A stretch of DNA of 64,000 nucleotides, from assembly GCA_947625725.1 (NCBI GenBank), contig CANQPI010000004.1, positions 1 through 64,000 on the forward strand, written 5' to 3'. Position 1 is the first letter of the stretch. The number at the start of each line of letters is the position of its first letter. Source of the stretch: an uncultured Clostridia bacterium. Lineage in GTDB: Bacteria; Bacillota; Clostridia; Christensenellales; CAG-314. This document shows, in pieces, positions 33,590 to 42,924 of the stretch. The notes below the pieces were generated by a model. The model was not told the DNA's origin, made no database searches, and saw only the letters and a list, made by a program, of their open reading frames with translations. The translations under genes and the position numbers were made by a program.

Positions 33590-36500
33590 TGCTAACTCCT
33601 TTGGATTTCAGTTCCTCTATGCGGTCGTCTATCGTTTTGCGCGCCTTTTTGCCTGTTGTGGTGTTTTTTTGATATTCGTTGAGGCGGTCGAAAATTTCCA
33701 CGCTCTTTTTGTGGTAGGCAATGCAATTTTCATAGTCCTCCGCAAACAAGTACAATCCCGCAAGGTCTTGGTAGGCGTAGACTATGAACACTTTGTTTGC
33801 AAGCAAGTCTTCTCTCTCCTTTTGTTCGAGAAATTCCAACCCTTTGCGGTATTCCTCCGCCGCTTTGTCCGTTTGACCGGACATGCGGTACATATTTGCC
33901 AAGCGACGGTAACTGTACCAAATTTCTTTGATGTATCTGATGTAATCGGAGTTGACGCACTCGTCCAACAGTTTGCGAGCCTCGGTGTAGTACTTCAAAG
34001 CCTCGTCGAAATGTCCGCTTTGCGAATGACTCTTTCCCAAATTCGATATTGCCGCTGCGTGCGTCCATTTTTGCGACAGGGTGGTGTAGTCGGCGGTGTA
34101 CTTTACTGCCTTTTCGAAATAAGGAATGGACTTTTCCCATTGCTTTGTCGCGTGGTAGTAGTAGCCTCGCACGGTTTGGTGATAACAGCGACTTTCGGGC
34201 GAAAACGGATAATTTTTGTTTTCCAACTCATTCCATATTTTGTCCGCCCAATCGGCGTAGACCGTTATTTCTTCGGGAGTGCCGCAGTCGTCCAGCAAAA
34301 ATATAAAGTTGGGCTCGTAGGAGAAGTACATTTCGAACTTCTCGTCGTCGGTCAAATGGAAATTTTTGAGCAATTCGTACGCCTTGCGGAATTCCTCCAA
34401 GCAGGGCGCGCCGTCGCGTTGAGCGAACAAAAACCCCGCGCAATCTATGTGACTGCGCGCCAAGGCAAGCGCGTCGCGTTTGCTCCCGTCGCCGTGCATT
34501 TCCGCAAATTGTTGTAGCGAATGTTGGTAGTGAATGTTTCTGTCCAACAAAATGTCGCTGTAATAATCGGCGGTTTCGTAGATGGGTTGCGTTTCAAACA
34601 GGTCGCGCGCAATGTTCAACGCCTCGCGGTAGAGTTCTTCGTCGCCGAAATCGTGGAACGCGCGCGCAATGTTTACAAAGTAGGGCATGAAAGTCATGTC
34701 GAATTTGTCGTGTATTTCCACGCCCTTGTCGGCGAGCAACAACTTGATTTTTTGAAACAGCGTGTCCGCCATTTCCAAAATTTCGCTCCCCATGTTGTTT
34801 CGAATGTAGTTTACGTTTTCGAGGTGGGAGATTTTGTAACTGTTGCCGTGGTTGTTGCGCTTGACGGACAGGAACATGCGTATCGTGTTGATAAAGCCCA
34901 CAAACGCCAACGAAATACTTCCGTTTACCACCATGTAGGACAGATCTTCTATCGACAGATAGTCGTCTACCAACGCGAACGTTACCATTATTTGTACAAA
35001 CTGTCGGTAATATTTGCCCCCGTAATTGCTTTGCAGCGAAGCAAAGTATTCGTCCAACAGGGGTTTGTCGCCGTTGCTCAACACTTCGTTCCCGTCCAGA
35101 CGCTTTGCGCCCTTGTCAAGCAACGCGGCGGCTTTGATTTGAGCGAGTTCTTTGAGTTGGCGCAGGTAGAGCATGCTATCTCCGCTGATTTTGTTTACAA
35201 GTTGTACGTTTGCCGTTTCGTCGTACACAAATTCCGCCTTTTTTCGTTTGCACATTGCTCTGAGAGGCGCCAAAACGTGGTCGTTGAGATATTTTATTTT
35301 GGTCGCGGCGTAACGCTCGTCGTCGAGTTTGAGCGACAGAGTGGGTACGCGCAGGCTTTCCAAAAAGTTTTTTACGGAAAAAGTCAACTCGTCCTCCTCC
35401 GCGAGAGTGCGCGACGTGAGCATTACAAACACGCCCTCGTCCAGCATGTCGGCGGTGGGAATGAACTCCGTCAAATTGACTTTTTCCTGCATGTTTATCT
35501 CGTCTAACCCGTCTATAACAAACAAAAGGTTGTCTTGTCTGTTGAATTGCGGCATGCGCTTTGCGCGATTGAGCGCGTCGGCAAGTTCTCTCCTACGGTC
35601 GTTCGCGTCGGCGTGCAAGTAGTGGTAATCGCCGTTGAATTGCTCCATATTGTCGTTGTGGGACAGTTGGCGAAATACTTCGCTTGCAAAGTTCGAGAAT
35701 TTACTTCCGAAAGTGGGGTTGACGTAGTAGGTGCGCACGCAAGTTTCTTCTAACTTTATCTTGTTGATGAGAAAAGGATCCAACGCGCGCACGTAAGTGG
35801 ATTTGCCCATGCCTTTTTGCATTTGCAACAAAAACACTCTGTCGTCGTTTTCTATGCGTTCGGCGATCCATTCCGTTACGAACTTTGGTTCTACAAAGTC
35901 CGATACGTTCAATACGCTGTCGGAAATTTCGATTTCCGTTTTGGAAATAACGTCGTCGTAGACGTTTGAGCCGAAGTTGTAGCCGTTGCAAAGGTCGTCA
36001 AACACGTGCGTTTGGCGAATGTCGCGGTTTCCGCGAGGATATTCCACTATGTCCAAATAGGATTTTTTTGAATAGTAGTTGTCGTAGAAGTAAAATCCGT
36101 CGTCCACTATGTAGAAGAACGGACTCAACGGAAATACCGTTCCGTTCACGTCCGCAAGCAGTTCGCCCTGTTCTTTGGCAAAAGCGTTTTCTCTGCCGTT
36201 TAGCAGTATGCGTTTGTCGCCGTTTTGCAGGTAAATGCGAATTTGTTCGTAGGTGGGTTGAAGTTTGTGAAGCAATTCCGTTATGCTTGCAATGCGTTCA
36301 AACAGATCTCCGTACAAATTGCCGTCGTCCATTGTCTTGACCGCGCCGTGTCCTATGTTGCTGTTTCGCCAATGTACCACGTCGTTGGCGATACAAAAGT
36401 CCGCCGTTTGACACACGACGTTGTAGAGCGGAAGCAATTCGCTTCGCTGTTTTATGCGTTTTTTGACCGTCTGCAAGTGATCGAGCCAATTGCCCATCGA

Positions 36501-36839
36501 GTTTTTTTGATTTACCAACGCCACCAAAAATGTGCGTTCGGCCTCTGTGCCGTTGCAACCGAAAAAGTAACTTGCGGCAAGTAACACGGGCAATTTCATC
36601 AGCACTTCGTAAATATCCTTTATCTGCAACAGCGCGCCGTAGACCTGTTTGTCCTTGATGAAAGAACGCAATTTGTGATATTCGTAGGCAAACAAAGCGT
36701 TGTATTTGGGTTCGATCGTTTCGTCGAAGCAATCCGTATCGGCAAGCAACAATTCGTTCCAAACCTTGCCGCACTCGGGACAGCGCAATTCGCCCTCGCA
36801 GTAAACCAGCGGCTGCTCGCAATTTTTGCAAACCACCAT
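33582..36839 (-). CDS. STAND/NACHT-like NTPase with N-terminal zinc ribbon and C-terminal TPRs
   Basis: A 1085-residue protein. The N-terminus is a zinc ribbon (CKNCEQPLVYC and CPECGKVW). About 300 residues of unassigned helical sequence follow. The NTPase core is at about 335-480: P-loop QKGMGKSTYVRAL (GKST intact, first Gly of GxxxxGK replaced), Walker B LLFVIDGLDEI and the sensor-like VMLTSRTLAE, the pattern of NACHT/STAND ATPases. A helical region leads to TPR repeats at about 870-1060 (YFEKAVKYTADYTTLSQKWT; FDEALKYYTEARKLLDE; KAAEEYRKGLEFLEQ). STAND proteins usually sense a ligand with the C-terminal repeats and oligomerise on nucleotide binding. With its overlapping membrane-protein partner this resembles an anti-phage or signalling module. 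The start has GAGGAGAGATCT before ATG. Confidence 0.72.
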   Translation of the reverse strand: MVVCKNCEQPLVYCEGELRCPECGKVWNELLLADTDCFDETIEPKYNALFAYEYHKLRSFIKDKQVYGALLQIKDIYEVLMKLPVLLAASYFFGCNGTEAERTFLVALVNQKNSMGNWLDHLQTVKKRIKQRSELLPLYNVVCQTADFCIANDVVHWRNSNIGHGAVKTMDDGNLYGDLFERIASITELLHKLQPTYEQIRIYLQNGDKRILLNGRENAFAKEQGELLADVNGTVFPLSPFFYIVDDGFYFYDNYYSKKSYLDIVEYPRGNRDIRQTHVFDDLCNGYNFGSNVYDDVISKTEIEISDSVLNVSDFVEPKFVTEWIAERIENDDRVFLLQMQKGMGKSTYVRALDPFLINKIKLEETCVRTYYVNPTFGSKFSNFASEVFRQLSHNDNMEQFNGDYHYLHADANDRRRELADALNRAKRMPQFNRQDNLLFVIDGLDEINMQEKVNLTEFIPTADMLDEGVFVMLTSRTLAEEDELTFSVKNFLESLRVPTLSLKLDDERYAATKIKYLNDHVLAPLRAMCKRKKAEFVYDETANVQLVNKISGDSMLYLRQLKELAQIKAAALLDKGAKRLDGNEVLSNGDKPLLDEYFASLQSNYGGKYYRQFVQIMVTFALVDDYLSIEDLSYMVVNGSISLAFVGFINTIRMFLSVKRNNHGNSYKISHLENVNYIRNNMGSEILEMADTLFQKIKLLLADKGVEIHDKFDMTFMPYFVNIARAFHDFGDEELYREALNIARDLFETQPIYETADYYSDILLDRNIHYQHSLQQFAEMHGDGSKRDALALARSHIDCAGFLFAQRDGAPCLEEFRKAYELLKNFHLTDDEKFEMYFSYEPNFIFLLDDCGTPEEITVYADWADKIWNELENKNYPFSPESRCYHQTVRGYYYHATKQWEKSIPYFEKAVKYTADYTTLSQKWTHAAAISNLGKSHSQSGHFDEALKYYTEARKLLDECVNSDYIRYIKEIWYSYRRLANMYRMSGQTDKAAEEYRKGLEFLEQKEREDLLANKVFIVYAYQDLAGLYLFAEDYENCIAYHKKSVEIFDRLNEYQKNTTTGKKARKTIDDRIEELKSKGVSNV

Positions 36840-37183
36840 AGATCTCTCCTCGCTTTTCTTTTGATTATTTTATTTTAGCACACATTCCGTCCCAAAGCAA
36901 TATTCGTATGTAATATTGTTTAGTCAAACATTGTGCAAAATTATTGCAAGCAAAAAGCCCGCCCCAAAAGGGCGCGCAGATAGGACCTTTGAAGATCGGC
37001 AATCGGTCATTTTTATTGTTGAAGAAAGTCGAGATGTTTTTCTTCGTTGCAAAACGGGCGAGCGCAACGGACGAGTCTGTCATAGTTGGCGCAGTTGCGC
37101 AATTGGAATGTTTCTTGTTTACAAATATGAGCGCAACTTAATAAGAAAATTTTTACAATTACGCAAAAATTCTCAATAGACGC
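36840..37183. other. Intergenic region between divergent genes
   Basis: About 340 bp between the leftward NTPase operon and the promoter of the rightward ATPase gene. It contains a GC-rich inverted segment GCCCGCCCC/AAAAGGGCGCGC near 36957-36977. No gene is seen. The promoter of the NTPase operon must be here but could not be placed with confidence. Confidence 0.4.
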
Positions 37184-37212
37184 TTGACGACGTGGTCGAT
37201 TTTTGTTATAAT
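37184..37212 (+). promoter_or_regulatory. Promoter of the AAA/DUF4143 gene
   Basis: TTGACG (37184-37189), a 17-nt spacer and TATAAT (37207-37212), 24 nt before the chosen ATG. Confidence 0.7.
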
Positions 37213-37236
37213 GAACAAAAATGCAGTGGGGTTGCT

Positions 37237-38496
37237 ATGGAGATCGCAAGAGATTTTTACTTACAAAAACTCATTGACCACAAAAATAACGGTTTGGTCA
37301 AGATCATAACCGGTGTTCGTCGGTGCGGAAAATCTTATTTGCTGTTTACGTTGTTTTACAAACATCTTTTGAAAGAGGGCGTTCCCGAAGATCACATTAT
37401 CAGAATTTCGTTGGAAGATTACGGCAACAAAGATTTGCGAGATCCCGACGAACTCTATGCTTTTGTCAAGGCGCAAATAAAGAATGGCGCTCGACATTAC
37501 ATTCTATTGGACGAGATACAACTTGTGCCTGATTTCGAGAGCGTGGTCAACGGTTTTTTGCATATTGAAAATGCCGATGTCTACGTTACGGGTAGCAACT
37601 CCAAATTTCTGTCTAGCGACATAATCACCGAATTCCGCGGGCGTGGGGACGAAATTCGCGTTTTTCCGCTTTGCTTTGCGGAATTTTATTCCGCGCTTGG
37701 ATCAAATACGCCTTTTGGTCGTGCTTGGCTACAATACGCGACCTATGGCGGAATGCCCTTGTGTCTTGCAATGAAATCTGACGCCGACAAGGCAAAATAT
37801 TTGCAAGACCTGTTTGCAACTACATATCTTGCAGACATTATCAATCGTTACAATCTGCGCGGAAATGCCGAGATCAATGAATTGACGGATATTCTCGCTT
37901 CGTCGATAGGTTCACTTACAAATCCGTTAAAATTGTCCAATGTATTTAACTCGCAAAAGAGTTTGAAACTATCCGCAAATACGATCACGGCATATCTCGA
38001 TTACTTGCAAGACTCTTTCCTTATTGAACGAGCCGTTCGCTACGATATCAAGGGCAAAAAATATATCAACACGCCGTCCAAGTATTATTTTGTGGATATG
38101 GGGTTGCGAAATGCGCGACTTTCTTTCCGTCAGCAGGAATACAATCACATTATGGAAAACGTCGTCTACAACGAGTTGAAACTACGCGGTTACTCTGTTG
38201 ACGTCGGCGTTGTGGAAACCAATTTGAAAGTGGACGGCGTATCACAGAGAAAGCAACTCGAAGTGGATTTTGTCGCCAACATGGGAAACCGAAGATATTA
38301 CATTCAGTGTGCCTATCGCATGTCCGACGAAGAAAAACGCAAACAGGAACAGGCTTCTCTTCTCGGTATCAACGACGCATTCAAGAAAATTGTTATTGTG
38401 GGTGACGAGGCGTTGACGGGCTATAACGAGCAGGGCATACTTGTCGCATCGTTGTCCGATTTCTTGATCGACCCCGAAAAAACATTGAATTGGTAA
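37237..38496 (+). CDS. AAA_14/DUF4143 ATP-binding protein
   Basis: A 419-residue ATPase. The N-terminal AAA_14 domain has the P-loop IITGVRRCGKSYLLFTLF and Walker B HYILLDEIQLVPDFE, with VYVTGSNSKFLSSDI as sensor. The C-terminal DUF4143 domain (about 200-360) contains YFVDMGLRNARL and ENVVYNELKLRGYSVDVGVV, a nuclease-like fold. These proteins are abundant in gut anaerobes; no firm function is known. The start at 37237 is chosen because upstream codons in the frame overlap the promoter; its ribosome site GTGGGGTT is weak. Confidence 0.85.
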   Translation: MEIARDFYLQKLIDHKNNGLVKIITGVRRCGKSYLLFTLFYKHLLKEGVPEDHIIRISLEDYGNKDLRDPDELYAFVKAQIKNGARHYILLDEIQLVPDFESVVNGFLHIENADVYVTGSNSKFLSSDIITEFRGRGDEIRVFPLCFAEFYSALGSNTPFGRAWLQYATYGGMPLCLAMKSDADKAKYLQDLFATTYLADIINRYNLRGNAEINELTDILASSIGSLTNPLKLSNVFNSQKSLKLSANTITAYLDYLQDSFLIERAVRYDIKGKKYINTPSKYYFVDMGLRNARLSFRQQEYNHIMENVVYNELKLRGYSVDVGVVETNLKVDGVSQRKQLEVDFVANMGNRRYYIQCAYRMSDEEKRKQEQASLLGINDAFKKIVIVGDEALTGYNEQGILVASLSDFLIDPEKTLNW

Positions 38497-38616
38497 CAAA
38501 AATAATCGAAAATTCGGTGTCGGCATGTTGTTCATTTCAAATAAGGGTTTGGGAAAAAACAAAACAGTTGTGTTGAACGTTTTTTCAAACATGATTGAGG
38601 CAATAGATTTGTAAAA

Positions 38617-38649
38617 AAAATCCGTGAGTTGGTAACTCGCGGATTTTTT
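38617..38649 (+). terminator. Terminator of the AAA/DUF4143 gene
   Basis: AAAATCCGTGAGTT (38617-38630) pairs with AACTCGCGGATTTT (38634-38647) with one G-T pair, followed by TT. A-rich upstream sequence lets it also act leftward. Confidence 0.85.
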
Positions 38650-38737
38650 GTAATTTGTTCCAAAATGTTTTTTGTTATCTATTATACAATAAATAATTTT
38701 TGTTTTTCTTTTCAAAGGGCGGGCGTAATTATACGGT

Positions 38738-40159
38738 TCAGTTTTCTTCGATTTTGCTTACTTTGATGAGGTTTGTTCCGCAACTCGTGCCCAACGGCAC
38801 GCCCGCGGTTATGACAATGTTGTCGCCCGCGTCGGCAATGCCCAACCTGCGCACCGTTTCCTCGGCGTTGATGAACATATCGTCGGTGTTGTCGAATCTT
38901 TGGCAAATGGTGGGCAACACACCCCAACTTGTGGACAGTTGGTGATAAACCCTGTCGTTGTTTGCCATGGCTATTATCACCGCTCCCGGGCGAAAACGGC
39001 TTACCATGCGCGCCGAAATGCCGCTCTCGGTGTAAACGACTATGGCTTTGGCGTTGATGTCAAACGCGGTGTTGACCGCCGCGTGCGATATGGCGTCGGT
39101 GTTGTCCATCAGCGTAAACGGACTGGAACGGTACATTGCGTTGTAGTCTACGTTGCGTTCCGCTTCCTCGGCTATGCGCGCCATGGTGGAGATGGTGTTG
39201 GGAGGGTTGACGCCCACTGCGCTCTCTGCCGACAGCATAACGCAACTGCTGCCGTCGTACACGGCGTTTGCCACGTCTACGATTTCCGCGCGGGTCGGGC
39301 GCAGTTTCGTCACCATGCTTTCCAGCATTTCGGTGGCGGTTATTACAAATTTGCCGCGCATGCGGCTCTTTGTTATGAGCATTTTTTGAATGGCGGGCAA
39401 CTTCTCGTAGGGCATTTCCACGCCCAGATCTCCGCGCGCGACCATTATGCCGTCGGAAACGTCTATTATCTCGTCGATATTATTCACTCCGCTTTGACTT
39501 TCTATTTTGGCGATTATGCACACGTCTTTTGCGCCGTGAGAGAGCAAATATTGCCGTATTTCCGTTACGCTTGCCGCGTCCTGAACAAAACTTGCCGCGT
39601 ATAGTTCGGCGTTGTTTTTGATGCCGAAGTCAAGGTCTTTTTTGTCCTGCTCGGACAGGAAGGGCATGTTGATTTTGACGTTGGGTACAAACAACCCCTT
39701 GCGATTGGACAAAATTCCGCCGTTTTGCGCCACGGCATGAATCGTTTCGCCCTCGATACCGACGATTTTGAATTCCAACAGTCCGTCGTTTAGCAATAGT
39801 TGACAGCCTGCGGCTACGTCCTTGTACAGATCTTTGTAGGTTACGGAAACTTTTGTTTCGTCGCCCACGCTGTCGTCGTTCACAAAGTCGAAGGGCATTC
39901 CTTCGCGCACTTCGATTTGACCGTTTTCGAATGTGCCTATGCGAATTTCCGGTCCTTTGGTATCGATCATGATCGGCAACGGCATGCCCAGGCTTCTGCG
40001 CACCTTTTTTACGTTGTCGATTTTTGCCTGATGTTCTTCATATAGCCCGTGACTCATGTTGATACGAGCCACATTCATTCCTGCCAAAGCCATTTTTTTG
40101 ATTTGGTCGTAAGTGGAACTTGCGGGTCCAAGGGTACACACAATTTTTGTTTTTCTCAT
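38738..40159 (-). CDS. pyk: Pyruvate kinase
   Basis: A 473-residue pyruvate kinase of standard length, without the extra C-terminal PEP-utiliser domain found in Bacillus. Signatures are KIVCTLGPASSTYDQIKKMA, GMNVARINMSHG, IMVARGDLGVEMPYEKLPAI, the active-site box and MLSAESAVG. It makes pyruvate and ATP from phosphoenolpyruvate and ADP, the last step of glycolysis. The start has GGGAGGTATAT before the ATG. It is transcribed alone and divergently from psuG. Confidence 0.97.
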   Translation of the reverse strand: MRKTKIVCTLGPASSTYDQIKKMALAGMNVARINMSHGLYEEHQAKIDNVKKVRRSLGMPLPIMIDTKGPEIRIGTFENGQIEVREGMPFDFVNDDSVGDETKVSVTYKDLYKDVAAGCQLLLNDGLLEFKIVGIEGETIHAVAQNGGILSNRKGLFVPNVKINMPFLSEQDKKDLDFGIKNNAELYAASFVQDAASVTEIRQYLLSHGAKDVCIIAKIESQSGVNNIDEIIDVSDGIMVARGDLGVEMPYEKLPAIQKMLITKSRMRGKFVITATEMLESMVTKLRPTRAEIVDVANAVYDGSSCVMLSAESAVGVNPPNTISTMARIAEEAERNVDYNAMYRSSPFTLMDNTDAISHAAVNTAFDINAKAIVVYTESGISARMVSRFRPGAVIIAMANNDRVYHQLSTSWGVLPTICQRFDNTDDMFINAEETVRRLGIADAGDNIVITAGVPLGTSCGTNLIKVSKIEEN

Positions 40160-40210
40160 ATATACCTCCCATTACAATATGCCGTTTTTCTCCGAACAGC
40201 CATATTTTGC

Positions 40211-40238
40211 ATTATAATTAGTATAATACACAAGTCAA
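40211..40238 (-). promoter_or_regulatory. Promoter of pyk
   Basis: On the minus strand TTGACT (40238-40233), a 16-nt spacer and TATAAT (40216-40211), about 50 nt before the start codon. Confidence 0.6.
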
Positions 40239-40289
40239 ATTTTGTAAATATTCTCAAACCAAATTTACGCGCGAGTTGACATTTTGCAA

Positions 40290-40318
40290 TTGACAATGCG
40301 AGCGTTCAATGAGATAAT
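40290..40318 (+). promoter_or_regulatory. Promoter of psuG
   Basis: TTGACA (40290-40295), a 17-nt spacer and GATAAT (40313-40318). A second TTGACA lies 14 nt upstream. Confidence 0.55.
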
Positions 40319-40362
40319 ATGTTTATCTTGTATAAAAAGCAAATTTTTTTGCGGAGAGTAAC

Positions 40363-41289
40363 ATGAAAAGTTATTTTTGCGTATCCGAACGCGTCGCGGG
40401 GGCAATTGCCGACAACAAACCGGTAGTCGCGTTGGAATCGACCATTATTTCGCACGGAATGCCCTACCCCCAAAACGTTCAAACCGCCCTCGAAGTGGAG
40501 CGGATCGTGCGCGCAGAGGGTTGCACTCCTGCAACCGTCGCGGTGATAAACGGCGTGCTGACCGTTGGTTGCGAACCCGACCAAATAGAACTGTTGGGCA
40601 AAATGGGCACGTCGGCAGTCAAAGTATCCCGACGGGATCTGCCTATCGTGGCGGCGCAGGGCAAAATGGGCGCGACTACGGTTGCGGGCACAATGTATGC
40701 GTGCGGTTTGGCGGGCGTAGACGTGTTTGCGACGGGCGGTATCGGCGGCGCGCACCGCAACAGTCAATACACAATGGATATTTCCGCCGATTTGGACGAA
40801 CTTCAACAAACAAACGTGGCGGTAGTGTGCGCGGGGGCAAAGTCCATTTTGGATATTGGTCTGACGTTGGAGTGCCTTGAAACTCGCGGCGTACCCGTTG
40901 TGGGTTATCAAACGGACGAAATGCCCGCGTTTTACACGCGGTCGAGCGGCTACAAAGTTGATTATCGAATGGATAGCGCGCGCCAGATAGCGCAAGCGAT
41001 CCTCGCGCAAAAAGTTCTCAAAACAAAGGGCGGCATGCTGATAGTCGATCCCATACCGCAACAGTACTCTATGGATCCCGACTACATCAACGCCGTTATC
41101 GAGCGCGAAGTAAAAAGGGCGGATGAGTCGGGCATTACAGGCAAGGCGTTGACGCCTCATTTGCTTGCGGCGATCGAACGCGCGACCGAGGGCAAGAGTT
41201 TGGCGGCGAACATTCAATTGGTATTTAACAATGTGCGACTTGCATGTCAAATCGCCCGCGAACTGTGCGCGTTGAGAGGTGAACAATGA
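40363..41289 (+). CDS. psuG: Pseudouridine-5'-phosphate glycosidase
   Basis: A 308-residue PsuG/IndA-type enzyme. Conserved segments include VALESTIISHGMPYPQNVQT, VINGVLTVG, AQGKMGATTVAGTMYA, VFATGGIGGAHR and ETRGVPVVGYQTDEMPAFYT. It cleaves the C-glycosidic bond of pseudouridine 5'-phosphate to uracil and ribose 5-phosphate. The usual partner, pseudouridine kinase (psuK), is not adjacent. Its stop overlaps the next start by 4 nt. Ribosome site: GCGGAGAGTAAC. Confidence 0.95.
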   Translation: MKSYFCVSERVAGAIADNKPVVALESTIISHGMPYPQNVQTALEVERIVRAEGCTPATVAVINGVLTVGCEPDQIELLGKMGTSAVKVSRRDLPIVAAQGKMGATTVAGTMYACGLAGVDVFATGGIGGAHRNSQYTMDISADLDELQQTNVAVVCAGAKSILDIGLTLECLETRGVPVVGYQTDEMPAFYTRSSGYKVDYRMDSARQIAQAILAQKVLKTKGGMLIVDPIPQQYSMDPDYINAVIEREVKRADESGITGKALTPHLLAAIERATEGKSLAANIQLVFNNVRLACQIARELCALRGEQ

Positions 41290-41969
41290 TTTTCGGCGGG
41301 TTGCAAAAGTTGACTTTGTTGGACTATCCCAAACATGTGGCGTGTACGGTATTTACCGTCGGGTGCAATTTCCGTTGTCCGTTTTGTCACAACGCTTCGC
41401 TTGTGGACGGTTACGGCGACGAGTGGACGGAGTCGGAGGTGCTGACCTTTCTTGCCAAGCGCAAAAACGTGTTGGAGGGCGTGTGTCTGACGGGAGGCGA
41501 ACCGCTGTTGCAACGTGACGCGGCGGATTTTTTGCGCAAGGTCAAAGATCTCGGTTATTCGGTCAAATTGGATACAAACGGCAGTTTTCCCGACAGACTG
41601 TCCGAATTGATCGATCTGGGGTTGGTGGACTACGTTGCAATGGACGTCAAGAACAGTCGCGAAATGTATTCCGCTACCGCAGGCGTCAACGTCGATTTGT
41701 CCGCCGTGGAGAGGTCTGTGGAGTACTTGCTTCAAGGCAAAACGGAGTTTGAATTTCGCACAACGGTGACTCGAACTTTTCACACGGAGCGGAGTATCGT
41801 CGATATGGCAAAGTGGCTTGCCAAAGCGCCGAGGTGGTACTTGCAGCAGTTTGTGCGCGGCAACGATCTTATCGACGACGCCGTTAGCGGTTACGGCGAC
41901 GACGATCTGCGATTGCTTGCCGAGATCGCGCGCCCCTATTGCCCCAACGTTCAGACGCGCGGCATTTGA
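41286..41969 (+). CDS. Anaerobic ribonucleotide reductase activating protein (radical SAM)
   Basis: A 227-residue radical SAM enzyme. The cluster motif is CNFRCPFCHNASL (CxxxCxxC), followed by the SAM-binding GGEPLLQ and a C-terminal QQFVRGNDLID. The start LQKLTLLDYPKHVACTVFTV is the pattern of NrdG2-type activases, which generate the glycyl radical of anaerobic ribonucleotide reductase. No nrdD gene is in the window. Its ATG overlaps the psuG stop, and GAGAGGTGAACA serves as ribosome site. Confidence 0.85.
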   Translation: MIFGGLQKLTLLDYPKHVACTVFTVGCNFRCPFCHNASLVDGYGDEWTESEVLTFLAKRKNVLEGVCLTGGEPLLQRDAADFLRKVKDLGYSVKLDTNGSFPDRLSELIDLGLVDYVAMDVKNSREMYSATAGVNVDLSAVERSVEYLLQGKTEFEFRTTVTRTFHTERSIVDMAKWLAKAPRWYLQQFVRGNDLIDDAVSGYGDDDLRLLAEIARPYCPNVQTRGI

Positions 41970-42025
41970 CCGCAAAAACGCAAAATTGCGCACATGGGTA
42001 GTGCTTTTTGAAACTTTCGAAAAAA

Positions 42026-42070
42026 TTGCTCCAAGTCTTATCCGACAGGCGTCGGAATGGGTTGGAGCAA
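42026..42070. terminator. Two-tier hairpin between convergent genes
   Basis: TTGCTCCAA (42026-42034) and TTGGAGCAA (42062-42070) close a structure whose inner stem is CCGAC (42042-42046)/GTCGG (42051-42055). It sits between the activase gene and the convergent dut gene. A5 precedes it but the T tail is poor, so it may be a terminator or another element. Confidence 0.5.
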
Positions 42071-42135
42071 ATTGTAACTTTATTCATTTGACAATCGGTC
42101 GGATAATCGTCCCGCCGATTTTTCTATACCGATTT

Positions 42136-42615
42136 TCAGCGACGGGGCGTGGTGGACCCCAAGCCACCGTTGCGCTGTTCCGTCACGTCGTCGTCCTCGG
42201 TCAGCAAATACCGCACAAAAATTCCCTGCGCAAATGCCTGTCCCGCGTCGATATGCAAAGGCGTGTCGCTTTCGTTCGACAAGCGGACGTAAATGTGTCC
42301 TTCGTTGTCGCTGTCGCTGTAATCGGCGTCTATTATGCCCACCGTGTTGTTGAGGCGCAGACGGTACTTGAATCCCAAGCCGCTACGCGGAAATATCATC
42401 AAACAACTGTCGTTCGGCATCAACGCGCGAACGCCCGTAGCCACGGTAACGGTTTCGTGCGGGGCAAAGTTCAGGTCTTTCGGGGCGAAAAAATCGTAAC
42501 CGGCACTTTTTGCAGTGGCGCGGCGCGGCAGTTTGATACCGTCGTAGATCTCGCGTGAGCCGTCGGGCGCGTAAACTTTGTAACTTACTTTTTCGAATTT
42601 TGCCGCTGTTCTCAA
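42136..42615 (-). CDS. dut: dUTP diphosphatase (dUTPase)
   Basis: A 159-residue trimeric-type dUTPase. The five family motifs can be followed: ATAKSAGYDFFA, FPRSGLGFK, VGIIDADYSDSDNEGHIYV, QAFAQGIFVRYL and RNGGLGSTT. It converts dUTP to dUMP and keeps uracil out of DNA. The start appears to be TTG at 42615, with AAAGGAG 12 nt upstream; no ATG in the right place exists. An N-terminal extension of about 25 residues precedes motif 1. Confidence 0.9.
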   Translation of the reverse strand: MRTAAKFEKVSYKVYAPDGSREIYDGIKLPRRATAKSAGYDFFAPKDLNFAPHETVTVATGVRALMPNDSCLMIFPRSGLGFKYRLRLNNTVGIIDADYSDSDNEGHIYVRLSNESDTPLHIDAGQAFAQGIFVRYLLTEDDDVTEQRNGGLGSTTPRR

Positions 42616-42647
42616 AGTTCTGTACTCCTTTTTGCGGATTTTTACTC

Positions 42648-42676
42648 ATTGTAGCACAGTTCGACAAAAAATTCAA
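42648..42676 (-). promoter_or_regulatory. Promoter of dut
   Basis: On the minus strand TTGAAT (42676-42671), a 17-nt spacer and TACAAT (42653-42648), about 33 nt before the TTG start. Confidence 0.55.
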
Positions 42677-42787
42677 CCGCGAATCTACCTCTTGTCGCGT
42701 TGCTATCAAATTTTTACCATTGTTACAACAAAACGGCTTGTTGAAAGCGAAATCTAAGAATTATATTTTCATTTTTCGTTCTTTTAC

Positions 42788-42817
42788 TTGACAGAACCTT
42801 AGGGGGGGGGGTATTCT
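42788..42817 (+). promoter_or_regulatory. Promoter with a ten-G tract in its spacer (candidate phase-variable switch)
   Basis: TTGACA (42788-42793) and TATTCT (42812-42817) are separated by 18 nt, of which the last ten (42802-42811) are G. Loss of one G would give the optimal 17-nt spacer and gain would weaken it. Homopolymer slippage here would switch expression of the downstream lipoprotein gene. The ATG is about 108 nt downstream. Confidence 0.6.
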
Positions 42818-42924
42818 TTACTTAGCACGATGTGTTTCCCCAAAAAACGTTTTCACTTATTGTTAATCGTGAAGTGACACCCCAAAAACAAACACTCGAA
42901 GCAATCTATCAAGGAGGAACGGTT

